DNA of 64,000 bases from Metabacillus dongyingensis (GTDB lineage Bacteria > Bacillota > Bacilli > Bacillales > Bacillaceae), in assembly GCF_019933155.2 (NCBI RefSeq), contig NZ_CP082944.1, positions 2,048,001 to 2,112,000 on the forward strand. The letters are read 5' to 3'. The translations under genes and the position numbers were made by a program. Below the pieces are notes generated by a model. It worked only from the letters and a program-made list of their open reading frames with translations, ran no database searches and was not told where the DNA came from. Below are positions 8,854 through 18,580 of the stretch, piece after piece; the stretch's first letter is position 1; each line of letters starts with the position of its first letter.

Positions 8854-9348
8854 TTACTCAATTATTATTTCTCTTGTGTTTGTAATAGGGTTATCCCTGT
8901 TGCTGCCATCACCATAATAAAGGGTAACAGGTCCTTCGTCAGTCAGCGGTTTCCCGTTTTTACTGAATCCGAGGATAAGGGCAGATGCTTCCTTCAGTGT
9001 CATTCTAACCTCTCCTTGATCGGTTTTAAATACAGCATATTCAGCTGTTGGAGCAGGCTCGGCATTTCTTAGGAAAGGAAGAAGGGGAATTCCGAAAGTT
9101 CCATTTAAGATTCTTTCTTTTTCAGTGCGCTTTTCGTTTTTGCTGTCCGGGAGCTTTGCTCCTTCCCGTATTTCACGGTCCCAGTGTTTTGAGACGGACT
9201 TGGTATACTCTTCTAGTTCGTTTCGTTCTTTTTTATTTTCATCAAAATAAACAGTCAGATCGACTTTTCTGTCGTCAAATATCCATACACCGGGATCCAG
9301 TGTGATTGGAAAGGCGATATTTCCTTTTATCATAATGATTGAGTCCAT
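8854..9348 (-). CDS. ylaL: YlaL-like protein
   Basis: A 164-residue soluble protein, close to the size of B. subtilis YlaL. It opens with a beta-rich block (GNIAFPITLDPGVWIFDDRKVDL), has a charged helical middle (ENKKERNELEEY), and ends in another beta-rich block with LYYGDGSNRDNPITN. AAAGGA lies 9 bases before the ATG at 9348, which decides this start over longer frames. No catalytic motif is evident and function is unknown. Confidence 0.8.
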   Translation of the reverse strand: MDSIIMIKGNIAFPITLDPGVWIFDDRKVDLTVYFDENKKERNELEEYTKSVSKHWDREIREGAKLPDSKNEKRTEKERILNGTFGIPLLPFLRNAEPAPTAEYAVFKTDQGEVRMTLKEASALILGFSKNGKPLTDEGPVTLYYGDGSNRDNPITNTREIIIE

Positions 9349-9468
9349 TGCTACACGTCCTTTCATAAAAATTATAAGCGCTTTCTGTGATTTTGTCATG
9401 GGGGTCATTGGCATGAAGTTTATTGGGCAAACTAACACCTCATACAAAAAAGAAGAGGTGAACGGGTC

Positions 9469-10398
9469 ATGCCATGTCAAACTAACGAAGAGCTTGAGGA
9501 GCTTGTGAGCATTGCAAGGGAAGTTACGAAGGATGGAAAGACAGCTGACTATATTCCAGCACTTGGCGAAGCAGATCAAAATGATTTGTCTGTTGCGATC
9601 TATCATGTTGAAAATACGTGTATGTCAGCAGGAGATATTGAAAAAAGCTTTACCCTGCAAAGTATATCAAAAGTGCTGACGCTTGCTCTTGTGCTAATGG
9701 ATCATGGTGAATCCTTTGTGTTTGATAGAGTGGGCATGGAGCCTACGGGAGATCCGTTTAATTCAATCGTCAAGCTTGAAACTCATGAAAATCAGCGGCC
9801 GCTTAATCCGATGATCAACGCAGGCGCTCTGGCCGTTTCGAATATGATTAAAGGAACTGACAAGGATGAAAAATTATCCCGGTTTTTAGCTTTCACAAAA
9901 GAATTAACCTTCAATAAAGATATTAAAGTCTGTCATGAAATAGCTTCTTCGGAATTCGAAAATGCGTGGCTGAACCGGTCACTTTGCTACTTTATGAAAA
10001 AAGACGGCATCATTGACGGTGATGTAGAGGACTTGATAGATCTATATTCAAAGCAATGTGCCGTACAAATGCACAGTCTTGATCTTGCAAAAATCGGAGC
10101 AGTCTTCGCCCTTGACGGCAAGCATCCACAAACAGAAAAACAAATTATCCCCAAAGATATTGCACGTATTTGCAAAACGTTTATGGTGACATGCGGAATG
10201 TACAATGCATCAGGTGAATTTGCAATAAAAGTTGGAATTCCTGCTAAAAGCGGAGTGTCCGGAGGTATTATGGGAATTGTTCCTTATCATTTTGGAATCG
10301 GAATTTTTGGTCCGTCTCTTGATCAAAAAGGAAACAGTATTGCAGGCATAAAGCTGCTTCATCTTTTATCTGAAAAGTATGAATTGAGCATTTTTTGA
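9469..10398 (+). CDS. glsA: Glutaminase A (YlaM)
   Basis: A 309-residue glutaminase of the serine beta-lactamase-like family, the usual length. It hydrolyses glutamine to glutamate and ammonia in the cytosol. The catalytic S65-x-x-K68 pair is seen in TLQSISKV. The conserved NPMINAGA block and the C-terminal GIPAKSGVSGGI signature are also present. GAGGTG lies 8 bases before the ATG. B. subtilis has a glutaminase (YlaM) at this position. Confidence 0.95.
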   Translation: MPCQTNEELEELVSIAREVTKDGKTADYIPALGEADQNDLSVAIYHVENTCMSAGDIEKSFTLQSISKVLTLALVLMDHGESFVFDRVGMEPTGDPFNSIVKLETHENQRPLNPMINAGALAVSNMIKGTDKDEKLSRFLAFTKELTFNKDIKVCHEIASSEFENAWLNRSLCYFMKKDGIIDGDVEDLIDLYSKQCAVQMHSLDLAKIGAVFALDGKHPQTEKQIIPKDIARICKTFMVTCGMYNASGEFAIKVGIPAKSGVSGGIMGIVPYHFGIGIFGPSLDQKGNSIAGIKLLHLLSEKYELSIF

Positions 10399-10470
10399 TG
10401 TATCTATGTCCGGGAACAAGTTCACTTATGAATAACACCTTGTTTTTTCTTGATTTTTTACTGTTTTCAC

Positions 10471-10476
10471 TATAAT
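10471..10476 (+). promoter_or_regulatory. Likely -10 box of ylaN
   Basis: A consensus TATAAT lies 46 bases before the ylaN start. Upstream, TTGATT is only 15 bases away, so the -35 assignment is uncertain. Confidence 0.45.
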
Positions 10477-10522
10477 ATTAATAGATAGATTAGGGTAATC
10501 GCTCGGGAACGGAGGGGTTCAA

Positions 10523-10804
10523 TTGGCGTCTGAGATTGCGATTGATCATCGAGAAAAAGCACTTGCGCTCTTAAAGGCTGATGCTGACAAAATTACGAAG
10601 CTGATTCAAGTCCAAATGGACAATTTGACGATGCCTCAATGTCCTCTTTATGAAGAGGTTTTAGATACACAAATGTTTGGACTATCAAGAGAAATTGATT
10701 TTGCCGTCAGGCTTAATCTGATTGATGAACGGGAAGGAAAAGTAATCCTTGACACACTCGAAAGAGAAATGTCAGCTTTGCATGAAGCGTTCACAAAGAA
10801 ATAA
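10523..10804 (+). CDS. ylaN: YlaN, UPF0358 family (iron homeostasis)
   Basis: A 93-residue, all-helical small protein with the family hallmarks [15 protein letters not shown] and [21 protein letters not shown]. In B. subtilis YlaN is needed under iron limitation and has been reported to bind iron and interact with Fur. That is literature knowledge, not visible here. The start is a TTG with GGAGGGG 5 bases upstream. A strong terminator follows. Confidence 0.93.
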   Translation: MASEIAIDHREKALALLKADADKITKLIQVQMDNLTMPQCPLYEEVLDTQMFGLSREIDFAVRLNLIDEREGKVILDTLEREMSALHEAFTKK

Positions 10805-10810
10805 CAATTA

Positions 10811-10847
10811 AACTCAAACTGTTCATTTAGACAGTTTGAGTTTTTTT
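10811..10847 (+). terminator. Terminator of ylaN
   Basis: AACTCAAACTGT (10811-10822) pairs perfectly with ACAGTTTGAGTT (10831-10842), then T to 10847. Confidence 0.9.
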
Positions 10848-10878
10848 ATAAAGCACTTATCGAACTTTGTTGCTTTCA

Positions 10879-11103
10879 CTAGTCAGCAATAAATCTGCTT
10901 TTGGATATTTCACGAATGTATCTAAAGGAATCCCGTATCTTCCGGTTTCGTGAATAGAGCATGAAATGATCTTGTCCGTGAACAACTTCTATGTAAAAAA
11001 CAATTAAGCGAATGACTATAACAAAAGACCTACATACTTTTATAACTTGTTTGCGCACGTCTGCCGGGTTACCATAAGGCGTGCGTTCGGAAGAAGAAAA
11101 CAT
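10879..11103 (-). CDS. Doubtful small open frame between ylaN and ftsW
   Basis: This 74-codon frame starts with ATG at 11103 but has no ribosome binding site (the region before it is pyrimidine-rich). The C-terminal half (YIEVVHGQDHFMLYSRNR) looks protein-like, so a real small gene or a remnant is possible. I recognise no family. The gap between ylaN and ftsW otherwise holds only the ylaN terminator and a hairpin near 11054-11085. Confidence 0.25.
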   Translation of the reverse strand: MFSSSERTPYGNPADVRKQVIKVCRSFVIVIRLIVFYIEVVHGQDHFMLYSRNRKIRDSFRYIREISKSRFIAD

Positions 11104-11196
11104 AATGGAAGGAATTTTCGCTTTAATCTCGAATTTCTAACTAGGAAAATAAAATCATCCAGAATGCAGCAACAAGTCATGATAGGAAGCGATAAA

Positions 11197-12399
11197 ATGA
11201 TAAAAAAAATTTTAAAATCATATGATTATTCACTACTGCTTGCTGTTATCCTCTTATGCGGCTTCGGTCTCGTGATGGTGTACAGTTCAAGTATGATTTC
11301 AGCCGTTGCCAGGTGGGGCTATGAAAGTGATCACTTTTTCCAAAGGCAGGCAATTTTTACTGCACTTGGGCTTGTAGTCCTTCTAATTACCATGTTTTTT
11401 CCTTACAGAGCCTATTTAAGTCCTTTTTTTATCAGGGGCGTAGTCATGCTTTCCATCCTGATGCTCCTTGCTATTTTTATTTTCGGTTCTGTTGCAGGCG
11501 GTGCAAGAAGCTGGTTTTCGCTGTTCGGATTTAAGCTTCAGCCTGCAGAATTTGTAAAGCTCAGCGTCATCCTTTATCTTGCAGCAGTGTACGAAAAAAA
11601 ACAATCCTACATTGATCATTTTGGCAGAGGTGTGCTGCCCCCGATTATTTTTACAGGGTTTATATGTGTACTGATTATCCTGCAGCCTGACATTGGCTCG
11701 GCATCTATCATTGGCATGATTGCTCTTTCAATGGTCGTTTGTTCGGGACTTGGCATGAAGAATATTTTCAAGCTTATTATTTTGGGGCTTGCCGGTGTTG
11801 TTGCGATCAGCCCTTTAGTTTTGCTGAAATGGGACAAGATTTTTACAACAGAACGGGTCAGCCGGTTCGTAGGATTTATGGATCCATTCGGTGATGCAGC
11901 GGACTCCGGCTTCCACTTGATCAATTCTTATTATGCCATTGGTTCGGGCGGATTGACTGGGCTTGGCCTAGGGGAAAGCGTTCAAAAATACGGTTATTTG
12001 CCTGAATCGCACACAGATTTTATACTGGCAATCATCTCTGAAGAGCTGGGGATATTTGGAGTGGCGTTTGTCCTGATCTTGCTTGCTTTTATCGTGCTGA
12101 AAGGTTTTCACATTGCCAGAAACTGTGAAGATGCATTTGGAACACTGCTTGCAATTGGCATATCAAGTATGATTGGTATACAGACAGCGATTAACGTTGG
12201 CGGATTAACAGGGCTGTTGCCAATTACAGGAGTTACTCTTCCATTTATCAGCTACGGAGGATCTTCTATGATTTTATTAATGCTTTCAATGGGGCTTCTC
12301 ATTAACATCTCCATGTTTATTAAATACCGGGCTACCTATCAGAAGACTGAACCTAAGCCGGTAAGTGAAACAAACGGAAATACAGTTCCATTTCAATAG
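11197..12399 (+). CDS. ftsW: FtsW, SEDS-family septal glycan polymerase (YlaO)
   Basis: A 400-residue SEDS protein with about ten transmembrane segments. Conserved blocks are GLVMVYSSS near the N-terminus, QPDIGSASI, the late LPESHTDFILAIISEELG motif, and TGVTLPFISYGGSS near the C-terminus. It polymerises lipid II into glycan at the division septum together with a class B PBP such as Pbp2B, encoded later in this window. The start at 11197 has AGGAAG upstream and gives the family length. Like B. subtilis ftsW, it lies outside the dcw cluster and upstream of pycA. Confidence 0.94.
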   Translation: MIKKILKSYDYSLLLAVILLCGFGLVMVYSSSMISAVARWGYESDHFFQRQAIFTALGLVVLLITMFFPYRAYLSPFFIRGVVMLSILMLLAIFIFGSVAGGARSWFSLFGFKLQPAEFVKLSVILYLAAVYEKKQSYIDHFGRGVLPPIIFTGFICVLIILQPDIGSASIIGMIALSMVVCSGLGMKNIFKLIILGLAGVVAISPLVLLKWDKIFTTERVSRFVGFMDPFGDAADSGFHLINSYYAIGSGGLTGLGLGESVQKYGYLPESHTDFILAIISEELGIFGVAFVLILLAFIVLKGFHIARNCEDAFGTLLAIGISSMIGIQTAINVGGLTGLLPITGVTLPFISYGGSSMILLMLSMGLLINISMFIKYRATYQKTEPKPVSETNGNTVPFQ

Positions 12400-12406
12400 A
12401 ATAAAA

Positions 12407-12436
12407 GTGTTATACTAATTATAAATGTGTTATACT
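12407..12436 (+). promoter_or_regulatory. Tandem extended -10 elements before pycA
   Basis: GTGTTATACT occurs twice, at 12407-12416 and 12427-12436, exactly 20 bases apart. Each contains TGT followed by TATACT, an extended -10 pattern. Neither has a good -35. They lie 39-68 bases before the pycA start. Confidence 0.5.
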
Positions 12437-12474
12437 TTTAGTAATGCAAGTGATGAAGCTTAAGGAGGATTCCT

Positions 12475-15400
12475 ATGTCGCAGAAAAATATTCAGAAAAT
12501 ACTTGTTGCAAACCGCGGTGAAATTGCCATCCGTGTATTCCGTGCGTGCACGGAGCTTAATATCCGGACAGTAGCTATCTATTCTAAAGAAGATTCAGGA
12601 TCGTTTCACCGTTACAAAGCAGACGAAGCATACATAGTTGGCGAAGGTAAAAAACCGATCGATGCTTATTTGGATATTGACGGCATTATTGAGATTGCCA
12701 AAGCCAATCATGTGGATGCCATCCATCCTGGCTATGGATTTTTATCTGAAAATATTCATTTTGCAAGAAGATGCGAGGAAGAGGGAATCATCTTCATTGG
12801 CCCAAAATCCAAGCATCTCGATATGTTTGGGGACAAAGTTAAAGCAAGAAAGCAGGCGGAGCTCGCAAATATTCCGGTCATTCCGGGCAGCAGCGGACCT
12901 GTTCAAAGCTTAGAGGATGTTGTAGAGTTTGGCCGTGAAAATGGCTATCCTTTCATTATTAAAGCTTCACTGGGCGGCGGCGGACGCGGCATGAGAATTG
13001 TGCGCAGCGCAGCAGCTGTTAAAGAATCCTATGAACGTGCAAAATCTGAAGCGAAGGCTGCATTTGGCAACGATGAAGTTTACGTTGAGAAGCTAATTGA
13101 AAACCCTAAGCACATTGAAGTGCAAATTATTGGTGATGAACACGGCAATATCATTCATTTGTTTGAACGTGATTGTTCCGTGCAAAGACGTCATCAAAAA
13201 GTGGTTGAAGTTGCTCCAAGCGTTTCTGTTGATGAAAAATTAAGACAAGACATTTGTGATGCTGCCGTTAAACTGATGAACAAAGTTAAATATGTTAACG
13301 CAGGAACCGTAGAATTTTTAGTTGCAAATGGAGAGTATTACTTCATTGAAGTCAACCCGCGTGTTCAAGTAGAACATACGATTACCGAAATGGTCACAGG
13401 AATTGATATTGTACAGACTCAAATTATGGTCGCAGAAGGCTATCCGCTTCACGGAGAAAAAATTGGCATTCCGGCACAAGATCAAATCAGAGTAACTGGC
13501 TATGCGATTCAATCAAGGGTTACAACAGAAGATCCGCTGAATAATTTTATGCCGGATACTGGGAAAATCATGGCTTATCGCTCAGGCGGAGGCTTTGGAG
13601 TAAGGCTTGATGCAGGGAACGGTTTCCAGGGAGCTGTTATCACTCCGCATTATGATTCATTGCTTGTTAAGCTTTCGACACAGGCACTGACATTTGAACA
13701 AGCTGCTGCAAAAATGATCAGAAACCTAAGGGAATTCAGAATCAGAGGAATTAAAACCAACATTCCATTTTTAGAAAATGTCATCAAACATGAGAAATTC
13801 ATGTCAGGTGAATACGATACATCTTTTATTGATTCATCTCCAGAGCTATTCGTATTTTCAAAGAAAAAAGACCGCGGAACGAAAATGCTTTCCTACATTG
13901 GAAATGTAACAGTTAATGGCTTCCCGGGCATTGAAAAGAAAAAGAAGCCGGTCTTTGATAAACTTTACATTCCTAAAGTAAAGATTACAGAGCCAATACC
14001 AAGCGGAACAAAGCAGATTCTTGACGAGCAGGGTCCGGAAGGTCTTGTAAAATGGCTGAAAGAGCAAAATGAAGTGCTATTAACAGATACAACGTTCCGT
14101 GACGCGCACCAATCGCTGCTTGCAACACGCTTAAGAACAAATGACATCAAACATATTGCGGAACCTACGGCGAGACTTCTGCCTAATTTATTTTCGCTTG
14201 AAATGTGGGGCGGAGCAACATTTGATGTCGCATACCGTTTCTTAAAAGAAGATCCTTGGGACAGGCTTCTCACGGTCAGAAAACAAGTTCCGAATATTCT
14301 CCTGCAAATGCTGCTTCGTGCATCTAACGCAGTAGGCTATAAAAATTATCCGGATAATGTCATTGAAGAATTTGTGGAGAAGTCCTCCTATGCAGGAATA
14401 GATGTATTCCGTATTTTTGACAGCTTGAATTGGGTTGAAGGAATGCGGCCTGCGATCGAAGCGGTCAGAAAATCAAATAAAATTGCTGAGGCTGCGATCT
14501 GCTATACCGGAGATATTTTAGATCCGTCCCGCAGAAAGTATGATCTTGAATACTATAAAAATCTGGCTAAAGAACTCGAAGAATCAGGTTCTCATATATT
14601 GGGAATTAAAGATATGGCAGGATTGCTTAAGCCGCAGGCTGCTTATGACTTAATTTCTGCTTTAAAGGAAACCATTTCGATTCCGATTCACCTGCACACA
14701 CATGATACGAGCGGAAATGGTATTTTCACTTATGCAAAAGCCATTGAAGCCGGAGTAGATGTGGTGGATGTAGCTGTAAGCTCAATGTCAGGTTTAACTT
14801 CACAGCCGAGCGCCAATTCTCTCTACCATGCTCTTCAAGGAATGGACCATCGGCCAAAAGCAGATATTGAAGCATTAGAAGAGCTGTCTCAATATTGGGA
14901 AGGCGTGCGTCATTACTATCAGGATTTTGAGAGCGGAATGAATTCCCCTCATTCAGAAGTATACATGCATGAAATGCCGGGAGGACAATACAGCAATCTT
15001 CAGCAGCAGGCAAAAGCTGTCGGACTTGATGATCGCTGGAACGAAGTCAAAGAAATGTATCGCCGCGTAAACGATATGTTCGGAGATTTAGTCAAAGTAA
15101 CGCCTTCTTCGAAAGTAGTCGGCGACATGGCCCTCTTTATGGTCCAAAATAATTTGATAGAAGACGATATTTATGAGCGGGGAGAAACGCTTGATTTCCC
15201 TGATTCCGTTGTTGAATTATTTGAGGGATACCTCGGACAGCCTCACGGAGGTTTTCCAAAAGAACTTCAGCGCATTATTTTAAAAGGCCGTGAGCCTATT
15301 TCGGTCCGACCTGGTGAATTATTGGAGCCAGTCAATTTTAAAGCATTGAAAGAAGAACTTTTCCAAAGTTTAAATAGACAAGTTACAAGTTTTGATGCAA

Positions 15401-15918
15401 TAGCGCATGCTCTTTACCCAAAAGTGTTCATGGACTACGCAAAGACATTTGAACAATTTGGAGATATTTCAGTTCTCGATACGCCGACCTTCTTATATGG
15501 AATGAGACTTGGCGAAGAAATTGAAGTTGAAATTGAGCAGGGAAAAACATTAATTGTAAAGCTTGTTTCAATTGGGGAGCCACAGCCTGATGGAACACGT
15601 GTTGTCTACTTTGAACTAAACGGTCAGCCTCGCGAGGTCATTATCCGCGATGAAAACATTAAAGCTACGATCACAGCGAAAATGAAAGCTGATAAAGGCA
15701 ATAAAGATCATATTGGGGCGACAATGCCTGGAACAGTCATTAAGGTTTTGGCTGAAAAGGGCGAAAAAGTCAATAAGGGCGATCATTTGCTCCTGACTGA
15801 AGCGATGAAAATGGAAACGACCGTACAGGCGCCATTCTCAGGAACAATTAAGAATATTCATGTATCGAACGGTGAAGCGATTCAAACTGGAGATTTATTA
15901 ATTGAATTAACCCATTAA
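12475..15918 (+). CDS. pycA: Pyruvate carboxylase
   Basis: A 1147-residue, single-chain pyruvate carboxylase, the family's normal length. It makes oxaloacetate from pyruvate, bicarbonate and ATP. Domains in order: biotin carboxylase (about 1-455, with the ATP-grasp KASLGGGGRGM loop and EVNPRVQVEHT), carboxyltransferase (about 535-805, LLTDTTFRDAHQSLLATR and HTHDTSGNG), a tetramerisation/allosteric linker, and the C-terminal biotin carrier domain with the biotinylated lysine in EAMKMET (near residue 1112). AAGGAGG precedes the ATG. It is transcribed from its own upstream elements and ends in a terminator. Confidence 0.98.
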   Translation: MSQKNIQKILVANRGEIAIRVFRACTELNIRTVAIYSKEDSGSFHRYKADEAYIVGEGKKPIDAYLDIDGIIEIAKANHVDAIHPGYGFLSENIHFARRCEEEGIIFIGPKSKHLDMFGDKVKARKQAELANIPVIPGSSGPVQSLEDVVEFGRENGYPFIIKASLGGGGRGMRIVRSAAAVKESYERAKSEAKAAFGNDEVYVEKLIENPKHIEVQIIGDEHGNIIHLFERDCSVQRRHQKVVEVAPSVSVDEKLRQDICDAAVKLMNKVKYVNAGTVEFLVANGEYYFIEVNPRVQVEHTITEMVTGIDIVQTQIMVAEGYPLHGEKIGIPAQDQIRVTGYAIQSRVTTEDPLNNFMPDTGKIMAYRSGGGFGVRLDAGNGFQGAVITPHYDSLLVKLSTQALTFEQAAAKMIRNLREFRIRGIKTNIPFLENVIKHEKFMSGEYDTSFIDSSPELFVFSKKKDRGTKMLSYIGNVTVNGFPGIEKKKKPVFDKLYIPKVKITEPIPSGTKQILDEQGPEGLVKWLKEQNEVLLTDTTFRDAHQSLLATRLRTNDIKHIAEPTARLLPNLFSLEMWGGATFDVAYRFLKEDPWDRLLTVRKQVPNILLQMLLRASNAVGYKNYPDNVIEEFVEKSSYAGIDVFRIFDSLNWVEGMRPAIEAVRKSNKIAEAAICYTGDILDPSRRKYDLEYYKNLAKELEESGSHILGIKDMAGLLKPQAAYDLISALKETISIPIHLHTHDTSGNGIFTYAKAIEAGVDVVDVAVSSMSGLTSQPSANSLYHALQGMDHRPKADIEALEELSQYWEGVRHYYQDFESGMNSPHSEVYMHEMPGGQYSNLQQQAKAVGLDDRWNEVKEMYRRVNDMFGDLVKVTPSSKVVGDMALFMVQNNLIEDDIYERGETLDFPDSVVELFEGYLGQPHGGFPKELQRIILKGREPISVRPGELLEPVNFKALKEELFQSLNRQVTSFDAIAHALYPKVFMDYAKTFEQFGDISVLDTPTFLYGMRLGEEIEVEIEQGKTLIVKLVSIGEPQPDGTRVVYFELNGQPREVIIRDENIKATITAKMKADKGNKDHIGATMPGTVIKVLAEKGEKVNKGDHLLLTEAMKMETTVQAPFSGTIKNIHVSNGEAIQTGDLLIELTH

Positions 15919-15920
15919 AA

Positions 15921-15946
15921 AGACAGCCTCCGGGCTGTTTTTTTTT
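15921..15946 (+). terminator. Terminator of pycA
   Basis: ACAGCC (15923-15928) pairs with GGCTGT (15933-15938), followed by nine T. Confidence 0.8.
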
Positions 15947-16067
15947 GACTCTGCGGCTAACATCCATGGCCAATCCGTCTGGTGACAGAATTGGAGAGGA
16001 CTATCCATAGGCTGCAGTCGGACACAGCGAGCAAAGAAAGAAGCCATTGAAATGTTTAAGGATATGT

Positions 16068-16100
16068 AAAAAGAGGGGCGCACATGGCGTCCCTCTTTTT
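16068..16100 (-). terminator. Terminator of ctaA (can act both ways)
   Basis: AAAAAGAGGG (16068-16077) pairs with CCCTCTTTTT (16091-16100). The stem reaches the stop codon of ctaA on the minus strand. Confidence 0.8.
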
Positions 16101-17037
16101 AGATTACTTTTTTATTCTTATTCAATTGAGCCTGACGGTTTATTTTATTTCTGCTTATAAGCAGGATGAAATAGCTGAGAACCCCGAAAAGACAGGAGAT
16201 TATTAAAGCATGGGCCAGTGCGACAGCCAAATTTAAACCGGTCAGCACTACTAGAGCCCCTGACATTACTTGCATGGTAATTAGGACAAAAGCAATCATC
16301 CAGCCATAATAAACGACTTTTTGATGTTTATAGTATTTAAAAGCTTTGTAGGCAGCTATTGCAACCCAGATAAAGATTAATGCAGCAGCAAATCTGTGGC
16401 CCATCTGAATCCACTCATGCAGAGTGGCCGGAAGTCCATATGGCCTGTTGCTGCACATTGGCCAATTCGGGCATGCAAGACTTGCTTCTTTATGCCTTAC
16501 AAATGCGCCGGTATACACAACAATATAGCAGTAGGATATAATGCCGATCATATGAAACTTCATTCTTTTATCAATTATCAGGGATTCCGCATCAAACTTT
16601 TTATCTACTTCAAAAATAAGCAATGTAAGAAGCAGCACAGATGCAAATGATATAAGCGATATGCCGAAATGCAGGGCAAGAACGGCATCAGACTGTCCCC
16701 ACTTAACTGCGGCTGCACCAATTAATGCCTGCAGAATCAGGAAAAAGAATGATAAAGACGAAAGAAATTTTGTCTCGCGTTTATATCCAATCAATATCCA
16801 TGAAGAAACCGCCAATAGAAGGACAAGAATGCCCGCAAGTCCGCTTACAACCCGGTGACTGAGCTCAATGACAAGCTCAGGGGTAATCTCTGATGGAATC
16901 AGTTCGCCATGGCATAACGGCCAGGAATCGCCGCATCCTGCTCCGGATTCTGTTTTTGTAACTAAAGCTCCTCCCAGGAGTACGAGAAGCATAACGATAG
17001 ATGTGAGCACGCCTAAACCCTTTAATGCTCGCTGCAA
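16099..17037 (-). CDS. ctaA: Heme A synthase CtaA
   Basis: A 312-residue, eight-helix membrane enzyme that oxidises heme O to heme A for the caa3 oxidase. Four conserved heme-ligand histidines are seen in [24 protein letters not shown] and LAHALII. The cysteine pair typical of B. subtilis CtaA is present in [12 protein letters not shown]. With the TTG start at 17037 (AAGGTGA upstream) these cysteines become C35 and C42, the family numbering. The upstream GTG at 17046 lies inside that binding site. It is divergent from ctaB across 515 bases. Confidence 0.95.
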   Translation of the reverse strand: MQRALKGLGVLTSIVMLLVLLGGALVTKTESGAGCGDSWPLCHGELIPSEITPELVIELSHRVVSGLAGILVLLLAVSSWILIGYKRETKFLSSLSFFFLILQALIGAAAVKWGQSDAVLALHFGISLISFASVLLLTLLIFEVDKKFDAESLIIDKRMKFHMIGIISYCYIVVYTGAFVRHKEASLACPNWPMCSNRPYGLPATLHEWIQMGHRFAAALIFIWVAIAAYKAFKYYKHQKVVYYGWMIAFVLITMQVMSGALVVLTGLNLAVALAHALIISCLFGVLSYFILLISRNKINRQAQLNKNKKVI

Positions 17038-17455
17038 GATGTTCACCTTCTTATTCGTAATAATGAGTTTATCTAAATCGACAAAAATCGAGCGTTAGCG
17101 CTTGATTTAAAAGCGGCAGCCTCAGCCGATCAGGCAACAAAAAACATGACTGATATCATCTCTGTTTATTATAGTAGGAAAACAGGCACATTAATAAGGA
17201 ATTATATGGGGGATTCTTTCACCAATGTTTTTTTCGCAAAAGATTCCATAATCTATAAAAAATTCCTAATAGTTATGATAGAATGTTATCGTGGTCAAAA
17301 AGTTATGCCATCATTTTTTAGAGTATCAGTGAATGGACTGCTTTTCAATTAATTAACCTGTGCAGCTCATCTGCTTCACAATTTCGACATAACTTCTTCA
17401 TAATTTGTTCACAAAACATTTGCTGATTATGGTTTAATATCAAGAAGGAAGCATT

Positions 17456-17483
17456 TTGTAAATATTGTTTTATTTAGTATGAT
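17456..17483 (+). promoter_or_regulatory. Candidate sigma-A promoter for ctaB
   Basis: TTGTAA (17456-17461), a 16-base spacer and TATGAT (17478-17483) lie 70 bases before the ctaB start. The remainder of the 515-base ctaA-ctaB gap (17038-17552) is AT-rich. It presumably carries the ctaA promoter and regulator sites, which I could not assign. Confidence 0.45.
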
Positions 17484-17552
17484 ATAGGAAGTTTCCATCA
17501 TACAGCCGATTCTTTCTATTAGAAACAGAATTGAAAAGGGGGTCTATAACAC

Positions 17553-18482
17553 GTGCCTGATTCAAGGACCTTATCAGAAACACACCTTAGCGGACACCGC
17601 CCGGAAGAAATCCATGAAACGACAGCTCTGAATGACTTCTTAAGTCTTATTAAAATGGGAATTGTCAATTCAAATATGATTACTACCTTCACGGGACTGT
17701 GGCTTGCCTTGCATTTTACAGGTCAAAGCTTCCTGCAGAATATAGACAGTGTTTTATTTGTTTTACTGGGTTCAGCTTTAATTATTGCTGGTTCATGTGC
17801 CATCAATAACTTTTACGACCGTGATATTGATCATATCATGGAAAGAACAAAAATGAGACCGACAGTTACAGGAAAAATGAACCCAATTCAGGCTTTGTGG
17901 ATTGGTATTTTATTGCTTACGTTCGGCTTTATTCTTTTGCTGATGACAACTGTAACAGCCACGTTAATCGGGTTGATCGGCGTAATTACATACGTCTTTT
18001 TATATACAATGTGGACTAAACGCCACTATACACTGAACACTGTTGTAGGCAGTGTATCAGGTGCGGTTCCGCCGCTTATCGGCTGGGCTGCTATCGATGC
18101 TGACCTGAGTGTGCTTGCTTGGGTATTGTTTATGATTATGTTCATATGGCAGCCTCCGCATTTTCTTGCACTTGCAATGAAAAGGGTGGAAGAATACCGT
18201 GCTGCAGGCATTCCTATGCTGCCGGTCGTTCATGGTTTTGCCATTACAAAAAGGCAAATGATGGTTTGGGTGATCTGTCTCCTGCCTTTGCCGTTTTACT
18301 TATTTCAGCTCGGGGTTCCTTTTATTATTCTTGCAACTGCACTGAACATAGGGTGGCTTGTGCTTGCTTTATCAGGCATGAAGATGAAGGATGATCTGAA
18401 ATGGGCAAAGTGGATGTTTATTTATTCACTGAATTACTTAACGATCCTTTTTGTGGCGATGGTACTTTTCACGATCAACTAG
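17553..18482 (+). CDS. ctaB: Heme O synthase CtaB (protoheme IX farnesyltransferase)
   Basis: A 309-residue UbiA-family prenyltransferase with about nine transmembrane segments. It transfers farnesyl to heme B to make heme O, the substrate of CtaA. The Mg/diphosphate-binding Asp motif NNFYDRDID spans residues 85-93, and the second polar loop (around [21 protein letters not shown]) contains further conserved charged residues. The start is a GTG with AAAAGGGGG upstream. It precedes ctaCDEF with a 98-base gap and no clear terminator. Confidence 0.96.
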   Translation: MPDSRTLSETHLSGHRPEEIHETTALNDFLSLIKMGIVNSNMITTFTGLWLALHFTGQSFLQNIDSVLFVLLGSALIIAGSCAINNFYDRDIDHIMERTKMRPTVTGKMNPIQALWIGILLLTFGFILLLMTTVTATLIGLIGVITYVFLYTMWTKRHYTLNTVVGSVSGAVPPLIGWAAIDADLSVLAWVLFMIMFIWQPPHFLALAMKRVEEYRAAGIPMLPVVHGFAITKRQMMVWVICLLPLPFYLFQLGVPFIILATALNIGWLVLALSGMKMKDDLKWAKWMFIYSLNYLTILFVAMVLFTIN

Positions 18483-18580
18483 GTTAGAAATTCTTTCTTT
18501 TAGGAATTTACATAGAAGGAATTATCGATTCCTGTGAAACTGCGGGAATTAATTTACTGAAAGAGGGGTTTGATTTAGCT

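Noticed and set aside
9349..9606. N-terminal extension of ylaL
   Set aside because: It overlaps the glsA start on the other strand, and a good binding site precedes the ATG at 9348.
11047..11196. N-terminal extension of ftsW by 50 codons
   Set aside because: The added residues are basic and unlike the family; the ATG at 11197 gives the usual length.
15950..16065. Possible gene remnant ending in RAKKEAIEMFKDM
   Set aside because: A short frame fragment without start or recognisable family; could be chance.
17146..17352. 68-codon frame in the ctaA-ctaB gap
   Set aside because: No ribosome binding site and low-quality composition; the region is more likely regulatory.
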